DNA of 17,881 nucleotides from an uncultured Rickettsiales bacterium (GTDB lineage Bacteria; Pseudomonadota; Alphaproteobacteria; Rickettsiales; Midichloriaceae), in the NCBI GenBank assembly GCA_937996615.1, contig CALKVD010000126.1:1-17881 (forward strand). Reading direction: 5' to 3'. A program made the position numbers and the translations under genes. Below, in pieces: positions 1 to 7,222 of this stretch. The notes under the pieces were generated by a model. That model was not told the DNA's origin and did not search any database. It saw only the letters and a program-made list of their open reading frames with translations. The first letter of the stretch is position 1. Each line of letters opens with the position of its first letter.

Positions 1-823
1 TAAAATGGAACAAACAATTGCAACTCCTAACACAACAGTTAAAAGTAATGCGCCGCGGATGGGTGTTATCAACATAGAGAAAGATAAAATCCGCGAAGTC
101 ATTGGGAGTGGCGGTAAAGTAATCAAAGAAATATGTGAAACAAGTGGTGCCAAAATAGATATTGCTGATAGTGGGAGAGTGACAATAATGGGAGCATCGC
201 AAAGCATAATTGATAAGGCAATTGCAATGATTACATCAGTGACAGATGGTGCAGAGGTTGGTAGTGTCTATACTGGCCCGATTACTAAAATAACCCAGTT
301 TGGCCTTTTTGTTAAAATGGGCGTTAATACCGAAGGTTTAGTTCATATCAGTGAGATAGTTGATTATCACATTAAAGATCTAAATACGATGTTTAATGTT
401 GGCGAAGAAGTAACCGTTAAAGTTGTTAGTCTAGAACGTGGAGGAAAAATTCGTTTGAGTATCAAAGCATTGAAAAATAATGAAAATCAAAAAAACTTGG
501 ATAATCAAGAAAGCGAAAAATTTGCTAATAATAAGACTGCAGCCAACGGAAGTATAGACTCTAATGAAGATAGAATGGCAACACAAAAGGAAGGTGAAAG
601 AAGTGATAATGATGAATTAGAAAAACATAAAAGTGGATCAAGGCGTTATAAAATGATAAAAAACAGTGATAGCAATTACAAAAAAGGATATAACTCCGAA
701 GGAAATCGCGAACGGAGCAACAAATTTGATAATCAATCAAATAATTCAACGACTCAGGATGGACGTGATTCATATAATGATGAAAATGAAACTGAATCAC
801 CTAAGAAACCTAGATTCTTCTAG
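1..823 (+). CDS. pnp: Polyribonucleotide nucleotidyltransferase (PNPase), C-terminal part only
   Basis: The 3' end of pnp; the reading frame is open to the left edge, so the start and both RNase PH-like domains lie outside. PNPase degrades RNA 3' to 5' by phosphorolysis as a trimer in the cytoplasm. Visible are the KH domain, with the loop IGSGGKVIKEI around residues 33-43 counted from the first Met in the window, and the S1 RNA-binding domain (about residues 85-155, with GPITKITQFGLFVKM and EGLVHISEI). From about residue 157 a hydrophilic tail of some 115 residues follows, rich in Asn, Ser, Asp, Glu and Lys, and ending KKPRFF. The ATG at position 5 is almost certainly an internal methionine, because the sequence just after it matches the short segment between the second RNase PH domain and the KH domain. 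kdsA follows after 42 bases, so the two may be co-transcribed. Confidence 0.95.
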   Translation, partial: KMEQTIATPNTTVKSNAPRMGVINIEKDKIREVIGSGGKVIKEICETSGAKIDIADSGRVTIMGASQSIIDKAIAMITSVTDGAEVGSVYTGPITKITQFGLFVKMGVNTEGLVHISEIVDYHIKDLNTMFNVGEEVTVKVVSLERGGKIRLSIKALKNNENQKNLDNQESEKFANNKTAANGSIDSNEDRMATQKEGERSDNDELEKHKSGSRRYKMIKNSDSNYKKGYNSEGNRERSNKFDNQSNNSTTQDGRDSYNDENETESPKKPRFF

Positions 824-865
824 TTCTAGATTTTGGTTGCTATAAAACTAACAATAGGTAGTGAA

Positions 866-1795
866 ATGAGTAATAGCCGAACAAAAAATGTTGCTGCATT
901 AGAGCAGCAACATTTGGTTGAAATTAGTGATAGATCTTTTGTTGCAATCAATAGTTCAAAGCAACAAGAAGGCAAGTCTAGTGTCAAAATTGCTAATAAC
1001 CTACCAATGGTAATAATAGCTGGCCCGTGTCAGTTAGAATCAAGAGAGCATGCTTTCGAAATGGCGGATGCTATTAGTACAATAACCAAAAGTTTAAATA
1101 TTCCTTTGATATTTAAAACTTCGTTTGATAAAGCCAATCGAACATCTTTAGAAGGAAAAAGAGGGATTGGAATGGAAGCAAGTCTCCAAATTTTTGCTGA
1201 TATACGTGCTAAATTTGGCTGCCCAATTTTAACTGATATCCATGAAGCATCACAAGCATCAGTTCTCGCAGAAGTTGTCGATGTGATGCAAATACCAGCT
1301 TTTCTATGTCGCCAAACTGATTTATTAATTGCTGCAGCAAAAGCATCGAGCAAAACTGGCGTTACTATTAATGTAAAAAAAGGTCAGTTTTTAGCTCCTT
1401 GGGATATGAAAAATGTTGTAGATAAGCTAGAAAAAAGTGGGAGCAAAAAGATTTTACTAACAGAACGTGGGGTTACTTTTGGCTATAATACTTTAGTTAA
1501 TGATATGAGAGCGTTACCAATCATGCGTCAAACTGGATATCCTATAGTTTTTGATGCGACTCATTCGGTGCAACAACCAGGAGGAATGGGCGGTCAAAGT
1601 GGAGGAGAACGAATTTATATTGAGCCATTAGCTTGTGCCGCTGTTGCAGTTGGAGTAGCGGCAGTGTTTATTGAAACGCACCAAGATCCGGACCAGGCTC
1701 CAAGCGATGGGTCATCTATGCTGCCGTTGGTAAATTTAAAGCAACTGTTGTGTAAGCTACAAAAAATAGATTCTTTAATTAAATCTTTTAGCTAG
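866..1795 (+). CDS. kdsA: 3-deoxy-8-phosphooctulonate synthase, class II (Cys-type)
   Basis: Condenses phosphoenolpyruvate with arabinose 5-phosphate to give Kdo 8-phosphate, the first step towards the Kdo sugar of LPS. The ATG at 866 is preceded by AGGTAG at a good distance, giving 309 residues; an upstream in-frame TTG at 833 is less likely. The barrel begins near residue 48 (MVIIAGPCQLES) and includes FKTSFDKANR, PAFLCRQTDL, INVKKGQF and FDATHS. Cys55, His233, Glu270 and Asp281 fall at the positions of the four metal ligands known from class II, metal-dependent KdsA (for example Aquifex); class I enzymes have Asn in place of the Cys. About 45 N-terminal residues before the barrel are polar and longer than in most family members. 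Its presence implies LPS, which Ehrlichia, Anaplasma and Orientia lack. Confidence 0.95.
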   Translation: MSNSRTKNVAALEQQHLVEISDRSFVAINSSKQQEGKSSVKIANNLPMVIIAGPCQLESREHAFEMADAISTITKSLNIPLIFKTSFDKANRTSLEGKRGIGMEASLQIFADIRAKFGCPILTDIHEASQASVLAEVVDVMQIPAFLCRQTDLLIAAAKASSKTGVTINVKKGQFLAPWDMKNVVDKLEKSGSKKILLTERGVTFGYNTLVNDMRALPIMRQTGYPIVFDATHSVQQPGGMGGQSGGERIYIEPLACAAVAVGVAAVFIETHQDPDQAPSDGSSMLPLVNLKQLLCKLQKIDSLIKSFS

Positions 1796-1829
1796 ATTTT
1801 GATTTCTAGTTTGAAGAATAAAGATAAAA

Positions 1830-1854
1830 ATTTTGCTATAAGCAAAGGCAAAAT
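1830..1854 (+). terminator. Possible hairpin after kdsA
   Basis: ATTTTGC (1830-1836) and GCAAAAT (1848-1854) can pair, or alternatively TTTGCT and AGCAAA (1832-1846) around a three-base loop. It lies 35 bases after the kdsA stop and would be the place to end a pnp-kdsA transcript. There is no T-run after it, so the call is weak. Confidence 0.25.
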
Positions 1855-2098
1855 CATAAATAAACAGGTTACGGCCTTATTTTATGCTGTGTTGATGATA
1901 GGCTAGATGTTAAAATAGTGTTATAGCATGTGTAATAGACTAGTCGAAAAGCCAGTATTGAATCAAGATTTAAATTATAAAGAATGCAAAAGAGTTGCTT
2001 GCGAAATTAAAGCTAAGAACAATTGGAGAAAAAATAATTCATAAAATGACAAATTTAGAAAATATCAAACAAAGCATTCCTGACAAACGATAATAGTT

Positions 2099-2121
2099 TA
2101 AATTTAAAAATCTTAAATTTA
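2099..2121. repeat. All-AT inverted repeat in the kdsA-acpS spacer
   Basis: TAAATTTAA (2099-2107) and TTAAATTTA (2113-2121) are perfect 9-base arms around a five-base loop. Pure A/T composition makes chance occurrence plausible here, and no T-tract follows on either strand. Confidence 0.35.
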
Positions 2122-2284
2122 TTGTGAACTATAGTTGAGAACAAATTTATACAAGTTTATAGAACGTAGATTCTGCAGCAAGAGAAATCAATCTAAGATA
2201 GAATAGGCAAATGTAGCCATTGTTAATCTAACTAAAATTACTATAAATTAGCTATGAAAGCTAAGGTTGATTATTGTAATCATA

Positions 2285-2719
2285 TCAATTTTTTTCTAAA
2301 ATGACATAAGCAATTGCAAATTCTTTTTCATCGCTAATCGATAAATGAGCGTTGAGATTTTCTAGTAAAGCTGTTTGGTTAGTGAAAAAAGGTTTTCCCT
2401 TTGCATCATTATCGATTTCAATATCTTGAAAACTCAAATATTTACCTATTCCGCAGCCATGAGCTTTGGCATATGCTTCTTTGGCAGCGAAGCGTTTGGC
2501 GATGAATTGAGCAAGGGAAAAGATTTGCGACTGGTTGAGAGTATTAATTTGATTTACCGTACCATAGCTTTTTAAGGAATGCTTTGCTGTTTCTAATATA
2601 TTCAACGATATGATTTCATTAGGAGTACAAATACGCTGAAGTAAGCGATATCCATTATTTTGTACTATTTTTAGTATACGTTTTATAGCGACAATATCGC
2701 ATCCAATACTTAATATCAT
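2285..2719 (-). CDS. acpS: Holo-[acyl-carrier-protein] synthase
   Basis: Transfers 4'-phosphopantetheine from CoA to a serine of acyl carrier protein, activating it for fatty acid and lipid A acyl-chain synthesis. The 144-residue length is a little above the usual ~125. The N-terminus MILSIGCDIVAIKRI matches the family's start, with metal-binding Asp8; RFAAKEAYAKA supplies the second acidic residue, Glu81, in the (F/W)xxKEA signature; the C-terminal LSISDEKEFAIAYVIL is the usual last strand pair. I chose the ATG at 2719 because the family starts exactly there; the in-frame TTG five codons upstream is unlikely. It lies downstream of the glycosyltransferase on the same strand, 175 bases away. 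No obvious Shine-Dalgarno sequence is seen. Confidence 0.95.
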   Translation of the reverse strand: MILSIGCDIVAIKRILKIVQNNGYRLLQRICTPNEIISLNILETAKHSLKSYGTVNQINTLNQSQIFSLAQFIAKRFAAKEAYAKAHGCGIGKYLSFQDIEIDNDAKGKPFFTNQTALLENLNAHLSISDEKEFAIAYVILEKN

Positions 2720-2894
2720 CTTAACATAATTCAATCTAAGTCAATTTAGTTTTAGATCATAATCTTTTTGGGTGATAAAGCTAGAGATATAAAAAAATTT
2801 TTATAATGGCATCTTTAGTCGGGTTTTCAGCTTAAATACATTGCGTAAAGAGCAAAAAATTTTAATTAGTGCTGGAGGGAATCAAGAGTTTACA

Positions 2895-4220
2895 TTATTC
2901 ACTTTTTGTATCGAGCTTCATTATTTTGCTGTACTTATCATAAAATTCTTTAGAGTTAGTAATTATATATCCATCAGGAGTAATTTCATTTTGTTTACCC
3001 ATTTTAATCCCGTTAGGTTTGAGTAGTAGGGTTGTATAATATTTTTTTAGATTTATGCTGTCTATATTATAAAATGCGGACCATTCTCTCATTTTTTGGC
3101 TTTTCTTGAGATATTGATCGTAGTTATTATAAACGTTTAGCATAGCTTTAGCTAAGTCTGCAACATGACAGTCGTAATATTCACCTATTGGAACTGAAGA
3201 ACTGAAGGCAAAAATACCAGGCTCTACTATTTCGCTTTTAACAACTTCTGTTAAACCAGATTTTGCTATCGTTGATTGACCTGTATTATTGGTTACAATA
3301 GTTGGTATTCCTTGAGCCATTGTTTGTCTTGGGATGATAGAAAATCCTTCGCTTTTTGATGGGCTAACGTAGCAATCTGAATCTGAAATCATTTTTCTAT
3401 ATTCAGTTTCGCTCAGTGATTTAAGCTGATACTCTATATTAGCATTTGGATATTTTGCTATTACAGATTTTAGTTTTTGAATTGCTTCATGATTTCCATT
3501 TCTGCTATTGATTAGAAGCTTGACATCTTTGCGATCACCGAAAGCTTGAACATAAGCTTCAACCAATTTGACTAGATTTTTTCTTTCTATAGTTGAAGAA
3601 AGATTACTAAAAATAAAAACATCATTTCGTTTGGTTTTTATTGGGGCATTTAAAAAATATGTTATATCTATTTGCAAAGGCAAAACAAAAGTAGGTTTGG
3701 TGACGCCGGAATTTTTATAGACCTCAACTAAAAAATTATCTGGTAGTATAGCTAGGTCAAAATTCTGATTGATCATTGTTACCCAAGAATCCATAATTTT
3801 ACTCGATTCAAACATTGTATAAGCAGCGATTAAATGTTTATCTCGGTTAATTGGTGAAAATTTCATAAATTTTTTATGAAATAGTTGTGTTAGGTCATGT
3901 GTTTCACCATTTACCGGGAGTACAGCTTCATACATAACCATATTGCCAAATTTTACTAACGGGTTTGTAACTTCTATTATTTCAGTCAGAGTTAGGTCTT
4001 TAAGTGAATGGATACTTGAGCTAACTAAATTAATTTTATTATCTTTTGTATCAAGCATCCGGTAGTGGTCTATTATTTGTCTACCAATCCCATCAGCATA
4101 TTGAGTTTTACCTATTATTGTAAGCTGATAAGTACGGTAATATTGTACGCTCCAGATAATAGCTAGGCATATTAGAAAAGACATAGCGAAAAGCAAACTT
4201 GCTTTCAGTTTTTGCAACAT
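2895..4220 (-). CDS. Membrane-anchored GT4-like glycosyltransferase
   Basis: A 441-residue GT-B fold glycosyltransferase resembling family GT4/GT1, probably acting at the inner face of the cytoplasmic membrane. Residues about 9-27 form one hydrophobic helix after a short basic N-terminus (MLQKLK), so the enzyme is probably anchored with its bulk on one side. YTMFES, the conserved Trp and LPDNFLVEVYKNSGV match the end of the N-terminal Rossmann domain in such enzymes; FIFSNLSSTIERKN and the VSPSKSEGFS region mark the nucleotide-sugar-binding C-terminal domain. The EX7E motif, normally two glutamates, has Glu291 but Gln299. An in-frame TTG precedes the ATG by one codon; ATG is preferred. Donor and acceptor cannot be read from the sequence; LPS or a surface glycan is plausible given kdsA nearby, but this is inference. 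Confidence 0.8.
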   Translation of the reverse strand: MLQKLKASLLFAMSFLICLAIIWSVQYYRTYQLTIIGKTQYADGIGRQIIDHYRMLDTKDNKINLVSSSIHSLKDLTLTEIIEVTNPLVKFGNMVMYEAVLPVNGETHDLTQLFHKKFMKFSPINRDKHLIAAYTMFESSKIMDSWVTMINQNFDLAILPDNFLVEVYKNSGVTKPTFVLPLQIDITYFLNAPIKTKRNDVFIFSNLSSTIERKNLVKLVEAYVQAFGDRKDVKLLINSRNGNHEAIQKLKSVIAKYPNANIEYQLKSLSETEYRKMISDSDCYVSPSKSEGFSIIPRQTMAQGIPTIVTNNTGQSTIAKSGLTEVVKSEIVEPGIFAFSSSVPIGEYYDCHVADLAKAMLNVYNNYDQYLKKSQKMREWSAFYNIDSINLKKYYTTLLLKPNGIKMGKQNEITPDGYIITNSKEFYDKYSKIMKLDTKSE

Positions 4221-4254
4221 CAAAATATATTTATTTTTAGTTCATAATGGCAGA

Positions 4255-4284
4255 TATATAATTGGATTATGATCTTCATGTCAA
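4255..4284 (-). promoter_or_regulatory. Predicted sigma-70-type promoter of the glycosyltransferase gene
   Basis: On the minus strand a perfect -35 box TTGACA (4284-4279) is followed after 18 bases by TATATA (4260-4255). Transcription would start near 4248, giving a leader of about 28 bases before the ATG at 4220. The -35 box overlaps the centre of the inverted repeat at 4269-4290. Confidence 0.5.
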
Positions 4285-4290
4285 GATCAT
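4269..4290. repeat. Inverted repeat ATGATCTT-N6-AAGATCAT over the -35 box
   Basis: Perfect 8-base arms (4269-4276 and 4283-4290) around a six-base centre, in the divergent region between the glycosyltransferase and the unknown membrane protein. Because it overlaps the predicted TTGACA box, a dimeric repressor is a natural reading. A terminator is less likely because no gene ends here. The regulator is unknown. Confidence 0.5.
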
Positions 4291-4314
4291 TTTGTGCAAT
4301 AGACAGCAAAATAA

Positions 4315-4342
4315 TATAGACCAGTGGATATAGGCCAGTGGT
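4315..4342. repeat. Tandem duplication of a 14-base unit
   Basis: TATAGACCAGTGGA (4315-4328) is directly followed by TATAGGCCAGTGGT (4329-4342); 12 of 14 bases agree and CCAGTGG is identical. It lies in the divergent intergenic region, about 125 bases upstream of the unknown membrane protein. It could be a pair of binding sites or simple slippage. Confidence 0.6.
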
Positions 4343-4466
4343 GATATATTTTGATAATTCTAAAGCGTTATAGAACGATAAATCAATATACTAATTGCAT
4401 AATTTCACTTTACTTTAATATCAAAATAATTAACATAATTTGTGTTACTTTTATATTAACAAATTA

Positions 4467-5675
4467 ATGTTAAATTTTATGAACCCACAACTCACCGACA
4501 AAAATAATCAAGCTACTATAATCGTAGCGAAAGAATGCTATACAAGTTTACAAACAGCTCCGAATCTAAAATTTTTTCAGGAAAAGCTGATAGAAATTAA
4601 GGAGTTATGTTTACCCACAGAACAACTCAAAAACTATACAGACTATCATATGCAGATTCGTGAAAAATTCGATTCGCTTTTAACTCGATCAATAGAAGAA
4701 TCAACAAATATAAAACTAAATTCATCTAAAACGAGTGTTGTGACTGAGTTGCTTTCTTATGCTATGTCAGATAGCGAAAGAGATCCAATATCCGCTGAAT
4801 TAAAAGAATTTATCAAAACAGCAATTAAGCATGCATCAATCTTTGGATTGCATGAAAAATTATATCCGAGTAATATTTTAAGCTTAAATTTAGTACTATA
4901 TGTATTGTCTTTGGATGAAAAAGATAGTCGCAAAAAATTAGTTACAGAAATGGCTAAGGGCTTTACCCCTAAACACATTTTTGGAGTTCTTTGTTCTGTC
5001 CAAAGTTTCTGCAACTATATTAAAGCTGCAGAGACACCTGTGGGGCAATATACTCCTTCTAAAGAAGTTGCAGATAAATTTAAAGCAACTGTGGCAAATT
5101 TAATCCAATCTCTCCTTGTTCAAGAAAAAATTACAAAAGGAACTGATGCATATAAATATCTATTCGAACAGTTAATTAACCGTTATGAATTTCTTATGCA
5201 TAATTTTGATTTAGAAGCAAAAAAAGCTTTGAGTAATTTGGCTAAAGGTGGCAAATATGCGGCGACTGTTAAAGAAATAGCGAACGATAAAGAGGTGGAG
5301 GTAAAAAAAGCAGAGCCAGAGCCAGAGCTAAAACCAGTGATCCCGCAACAACCTCAGCAAAGCTTTCCAGCTCCAACTAATCAATCGCAAATCAAGCAAC
5401 AACCTCAAAACAAATTTGTGTCGTTTTTTAGCTCGGAAAAATATCGCAACAACTATATCTTAGCATTGCTAGGTGGTAGCACTATATTTTTTGCATTAGT
5501 AGGCATGAACAAATTAGCTATAGCTTCTGGTATAATATTACTTTCATGTTTTATGCTCCGAAATGTTGCACGCTTTAAAAGCCCTAGTAAAAACCAAAAT
5601 TTACTGACAAGCCAAACTTCGCAAACATTTGGGCAAAAAATTCAGCCAAGTGGTAATCCACAGCTACAACGCTAA
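4467..5675 (+). CDS. Unrecognised protein with a C-terminal two-helix membrane anchor
   Basis: I do not recognise this family. With the ATG at 4467 the product has 402 residues; ATG at 4479 and TTG at 4440 are alternatives and none has a clear ribosome binding site. Residues 1 to about 270 look mostly helical and soluble, rich in Lys, Glu and Leu. Residues about 276-318 form a Pro/Gln/Glu linker (PEPEL, PQQPQQ, KQQPQ). Two hydrophobic segments follow at about 330-350 and 353-370, joined by a very short turn (MNK), and then a Gln/Ser-rich tail of about 32 residues. This layout suggests a soluble domain tethered to the inner membrane by a hairpin. A hairpin terminator lies 77 bases after the stop, so the gene is probably transcribed alone, divergently from the glycosyltransferase. 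Confidence 0.8.
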   Translation: MLNFMNPQLTDKNNQATIIVAKECYTSLQTAPNLKFFQEKLIEIKELCLPTEQLKNYTDYHMQIREKFDSLLTRSIEESTNIKLNSSKTSVVTELLSYAMSDSERDPISAELKEFIKTAIKHASIFGLHEKLYPSNILSLNLVLYVLSLDEKDSRKKLVTEMAKGFTPKHIFGVLCSVQSFCNYIKAAETPVGQYTPSKEVADKFKATVANLIQSLLVQEKITKGTDAYKYLFEQLINRYEFLMHNFDLEAKKALSNLAKGGKYAATVKEIANDKEVEVKKAEPEPELKPVIPQQPQQSFPAPTNQSQIKQQPQNKFVSFFSSEKYRNNYILALLGGSTIFFALVGMNKLAIASGIILLSCFMLRNVARFKSPSKNQNLLTSQTSQTFGQKIQPSGNPQLQR

Positions 5676-5751
5676 GTAGTCAAGTATTGCTCTATAAATA
5701 TTGGTATTGTAGTCATTAGAATTGATTGTAGAGATTTTGATTTGAAAATTG

Positions 5752-5786
5752 ATAGCTTAGGCTAGGCAATAATTAGCCTGAGCTAT
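5752..5786 (+). terminator. Hairpin terminator after the unknown membrane protein
   Basis: ATAGCTTAGGCTA (5752-5764) pairs with TAGCCTGAGCTAT (5774-5786) over 13 positions with a single T-G wobble and a nine-base loop. The wobble pairs in plus-strand RNA but would be an A-C mismatch in minus-strand RNA, so the plus strand is the functional one. The trailing T-run is short (TT). Confidence 0.6.
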
Positions 5787-5935
5787 TTCAATCCATTCTA
5801 ATCTTACCTGCTGGATTTGCTCTTAGTTTGTGATGGCTGCCTTAAAAGAAAATATATATGTTATTTTAAACTTTTTTGCTAATAGCTACTTCCTGCTTTT
5901 TTGAATTTATGTTAACTTGTCAAAGTATATTATAA

Positions 5936-6568
5936 ATGAGAAAATTTATGAATAGCAAAAATACAAACATGACAGTAAAAGTTGAATCTCAAATTTCTTC
6001 TATGGATAGCGATAGCTTAGTGTCGTTCAATCAAGATCAGGCTGTGGCAAATAACCCTAAAAATATTGCCTTGCTCCCAGATGATCGACCGATCCAAAAA
6101 GCTATGCAAGAAGCAAAGGAAAAAGGATTCGTAATAGCAAAATTTGACCAGCTAGTTTCTTGGGCAAGAAGCGGCTCTCTTTGGCCAATGACTTTTGGAC
6201 TTGCTTGTTGTGCAGTTGAAATGATGCAGGCTGCGGCAAGTCGCTATGATATGGATCGATTTGGAATGTTGTTTCGACCAAGCCCTCGACAGTCTGATGT
6301 GATTATCGTCGCTGGTACCTTGACTAATAAAATGGCAGCAGCTTTGCGATTGGTATATGACCAAATGCCAGAGCCGCGATGGGTTGTTTCAATGGGTAGC
6401 TGTGCTAATGGTGGGGGATATTATCACTATTCTTATTCTGTTGTTAGGGGTTGTGATCGAATTGTTCCGGTTGATGTATATGTTCCGGGTTGTCCACCAA
6501 CCGCAGAAGCGTTGCTCGACGGACTGTTATTGCTGCAGAAAAAGATCAGAAAACATAGTTGTAGTTGA
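5936..6568 (+). CDS. nuoB: NADH-quinone oxidoreductase subunit B
   Basis: Carries cluster N2, the last Fe-S centre before quinone in complex I, in the peripheral arm at the membrane. Cys91-Cys92 (GLACCAVEMM), Cys156 (GSCANGGGYY) and Cys186 (VPGCPPTAEALLDG) are the four expected ligands. The 210-residue length exceeds the usual ~160-185 because of a polar N-terminal extension; conserved sequence begins near residue 52. ATGs at 5948, 5969 and 6002 are alternative starts and no ribosome binding site decides between them. No nuoA, nuoC or other complex I gene is next to it: a hairpin follows and the next gene is on the other strand, so the operon is split here. Confidence 0.95.
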   Translation: MRKFMNSKNTNMTVKVESQISSMDSDSLVSFNQDQAVANNPKNIALLPDDRPIQKAMQEAKEKGFVIAKFDQLVSWARSGSLWPMTFGLACCAVEMMQAAASRYDMDRFGMLFRPSPRQSDVIIVAGTLTNKMAAALRLVYDQMPEPRWVVSMGSCANGGGYYHYSYSVVRGCDRIVPVDVYVPGCPPTAEALLDGLLLLQKKIRKHSCS

Positions 6569-6626
6569 AACAAATTGGCAAAACCTTGCGCTATGTTGGT
6601 GAATTTATGATTAATTTAAAGCTAAT

Positions 6627-6653
6627 ATTACAACTAGTGAGTAAAGTTGTAAT
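6627..6653. terminator. Hairpin between convergent nuoB and the small membrane protein
   Basis: ATTACAACT (6627-6635) and AGTTGTAAT (6645-6653) are perfect 9-base arms with a nine-base loop. It lies 58 bases after the nuoB stop and 23 bases beyond the stop of the opposing gene, so it could serve both. No good T-run follows, which lowers confidence. Confidence 0.4.
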
Positions 6654-6675
6654 TAAAGCAGTGTAAGTTAATAGA

Positions 6676-6966
6676 TTATTTTTTTTTGGTCCATTTCTTA
6701 ATATAATAGGCTTTGAAATTATATGTGAGTATTTTTTTATCTTCGCCAAAACCATTACGAAAATTATTTGAGACGTTAATATAGAATGGTTTTAGATTGA
6801 GCTCCATATTTTGTTTTTTTGTGATAGTTCTGGCTGTATAATGAGTGGCAAAAAACATTTGTTTGCCTAAAAATATAACAGCTTTCACTGGAGTTAGGAG
6901 AAAATATATAAGATTTCCAATCCATAAATTAAAACATGATTTTTTTCTACCTATATTGTCGTTCAT
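6676..6966 (-). CDS. Small unrecognised membrane protein
   Basis: A 96-residue product that I cannot assign. It starts at an ATG preceded by GAGG at a normal distance, one of the few good ribosome binding sites in the window, and a predicted promoter lies about 80 bases upstream; both support a real gene. Residues about 15-36 (from LWIGNLIYFLLTP onward) form one hydrophobic segment. The rest is polar and ends in a basic KKWTKKK tail. Length and anchor would fit a small membrane-associated accessory protein, but no function should be read from this. It is convergent with nuoB and downstream of mipZ on the same strand. Confidence 0.6.
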   Translation of the reverse strand: MNDNIGRKKSCFNLWIGNLIYFLLTPVKAVIFLGKQMFFATHYTARTITKKQNMELNLKPFYINVSNNFRNGFGEDKKILTYNFKAYYIKKWTKKK

Positions 6967-7047
6967 ATTATAACCTCAATCAGTATAAAAAGTTAGTATT
7001 TTAACTAAAAATTGATTAATGGGCTTTAGCTTTTTCTTATATAGAAA

Positions 7048-7076
7048 AGTATACACAAGATTGCATTATTATGCAA
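7048..7076 (-). promoter_or_regulatory. Predicted promoter of the small membrane protein
   Basis: On the minus strand TTGCAT (7076-7071), a 17-base spacer and TATACT (7053-7048). Transcription would start near 7041, giving a leader of about 75 bases. The -35 box is one half of a small inverted repeat, TTGCAT-N4-ATGCAA (7061-7076). Confidence 0.4.
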
Positions 7077-7202
7077 GAACAATGGTGTATGTTTATTGTT
7101 AGTTTGCAAGTTATTAAATCTAAGTGATATATTTTCCTAGCTTTATATGATAACTTAGGCAATAAAAATTAGTATAATCTGAAAAGATTGAATGTTATTA
7201 CT

Positions 7203-7222
7203 ATCACAATTTGTTTTGTGAT
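7203..7222 (-). terminator. Possible hairpin overlapping the mipZ stop
   Basis: ATCACAA (7203-7209) and TTGTGAT (7216-7222) are perfect 7-base arms around a six-base loop, touching the mipZ stop codon. There is no T-run after it on the minus strand, so this is tentative. Confidence 0.25.

Larger units (their letters stand above)
1796..2284. other. 489-base spacer without a convincing gene
   Basis: The spacer between the convergent kdsA and acpS. All frames are broken by stops; the longest protein-like run I found is about 39 codons on the plus strand (1974-2093), whose last 15 codons start with an ATG at 2046. I recognise no family in it. It contains a possible hairpin after kdsA (1830-1854), a perfect all-AT inverted repeat (2099-2121), and two small inverted repeats next to the acpS stop (2248-2264 and 2268-2282). 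No tRNA cloverleaf is evident. It may be a decayed gene, as is common in reduced genomes, but this is inference. Confidence 0.5.

Noticed and set aside
561..800. Open frame on the minus strand opposite the PNPase tail, with many His and Tyr codons
   Set aside because: It mirrors the Asn/Asp/Lys-rich coding of pnp and has no start signals or recognisable family.
2788..2805. TATAAAAA/TTTTTATA palindrome between acpS and the glycosyltransferase
   Set aside because: Pure A/T and short; expected by chance at this composition, and not placed as a terminator or operator.
6357..6602. Plus-strand frame overlapping the end of nuoB
   Set aside because: It is a shifted reading of conserved nuoB codons; all four cluster cysteines lie in the nuoB frame, so there is no frameshift.
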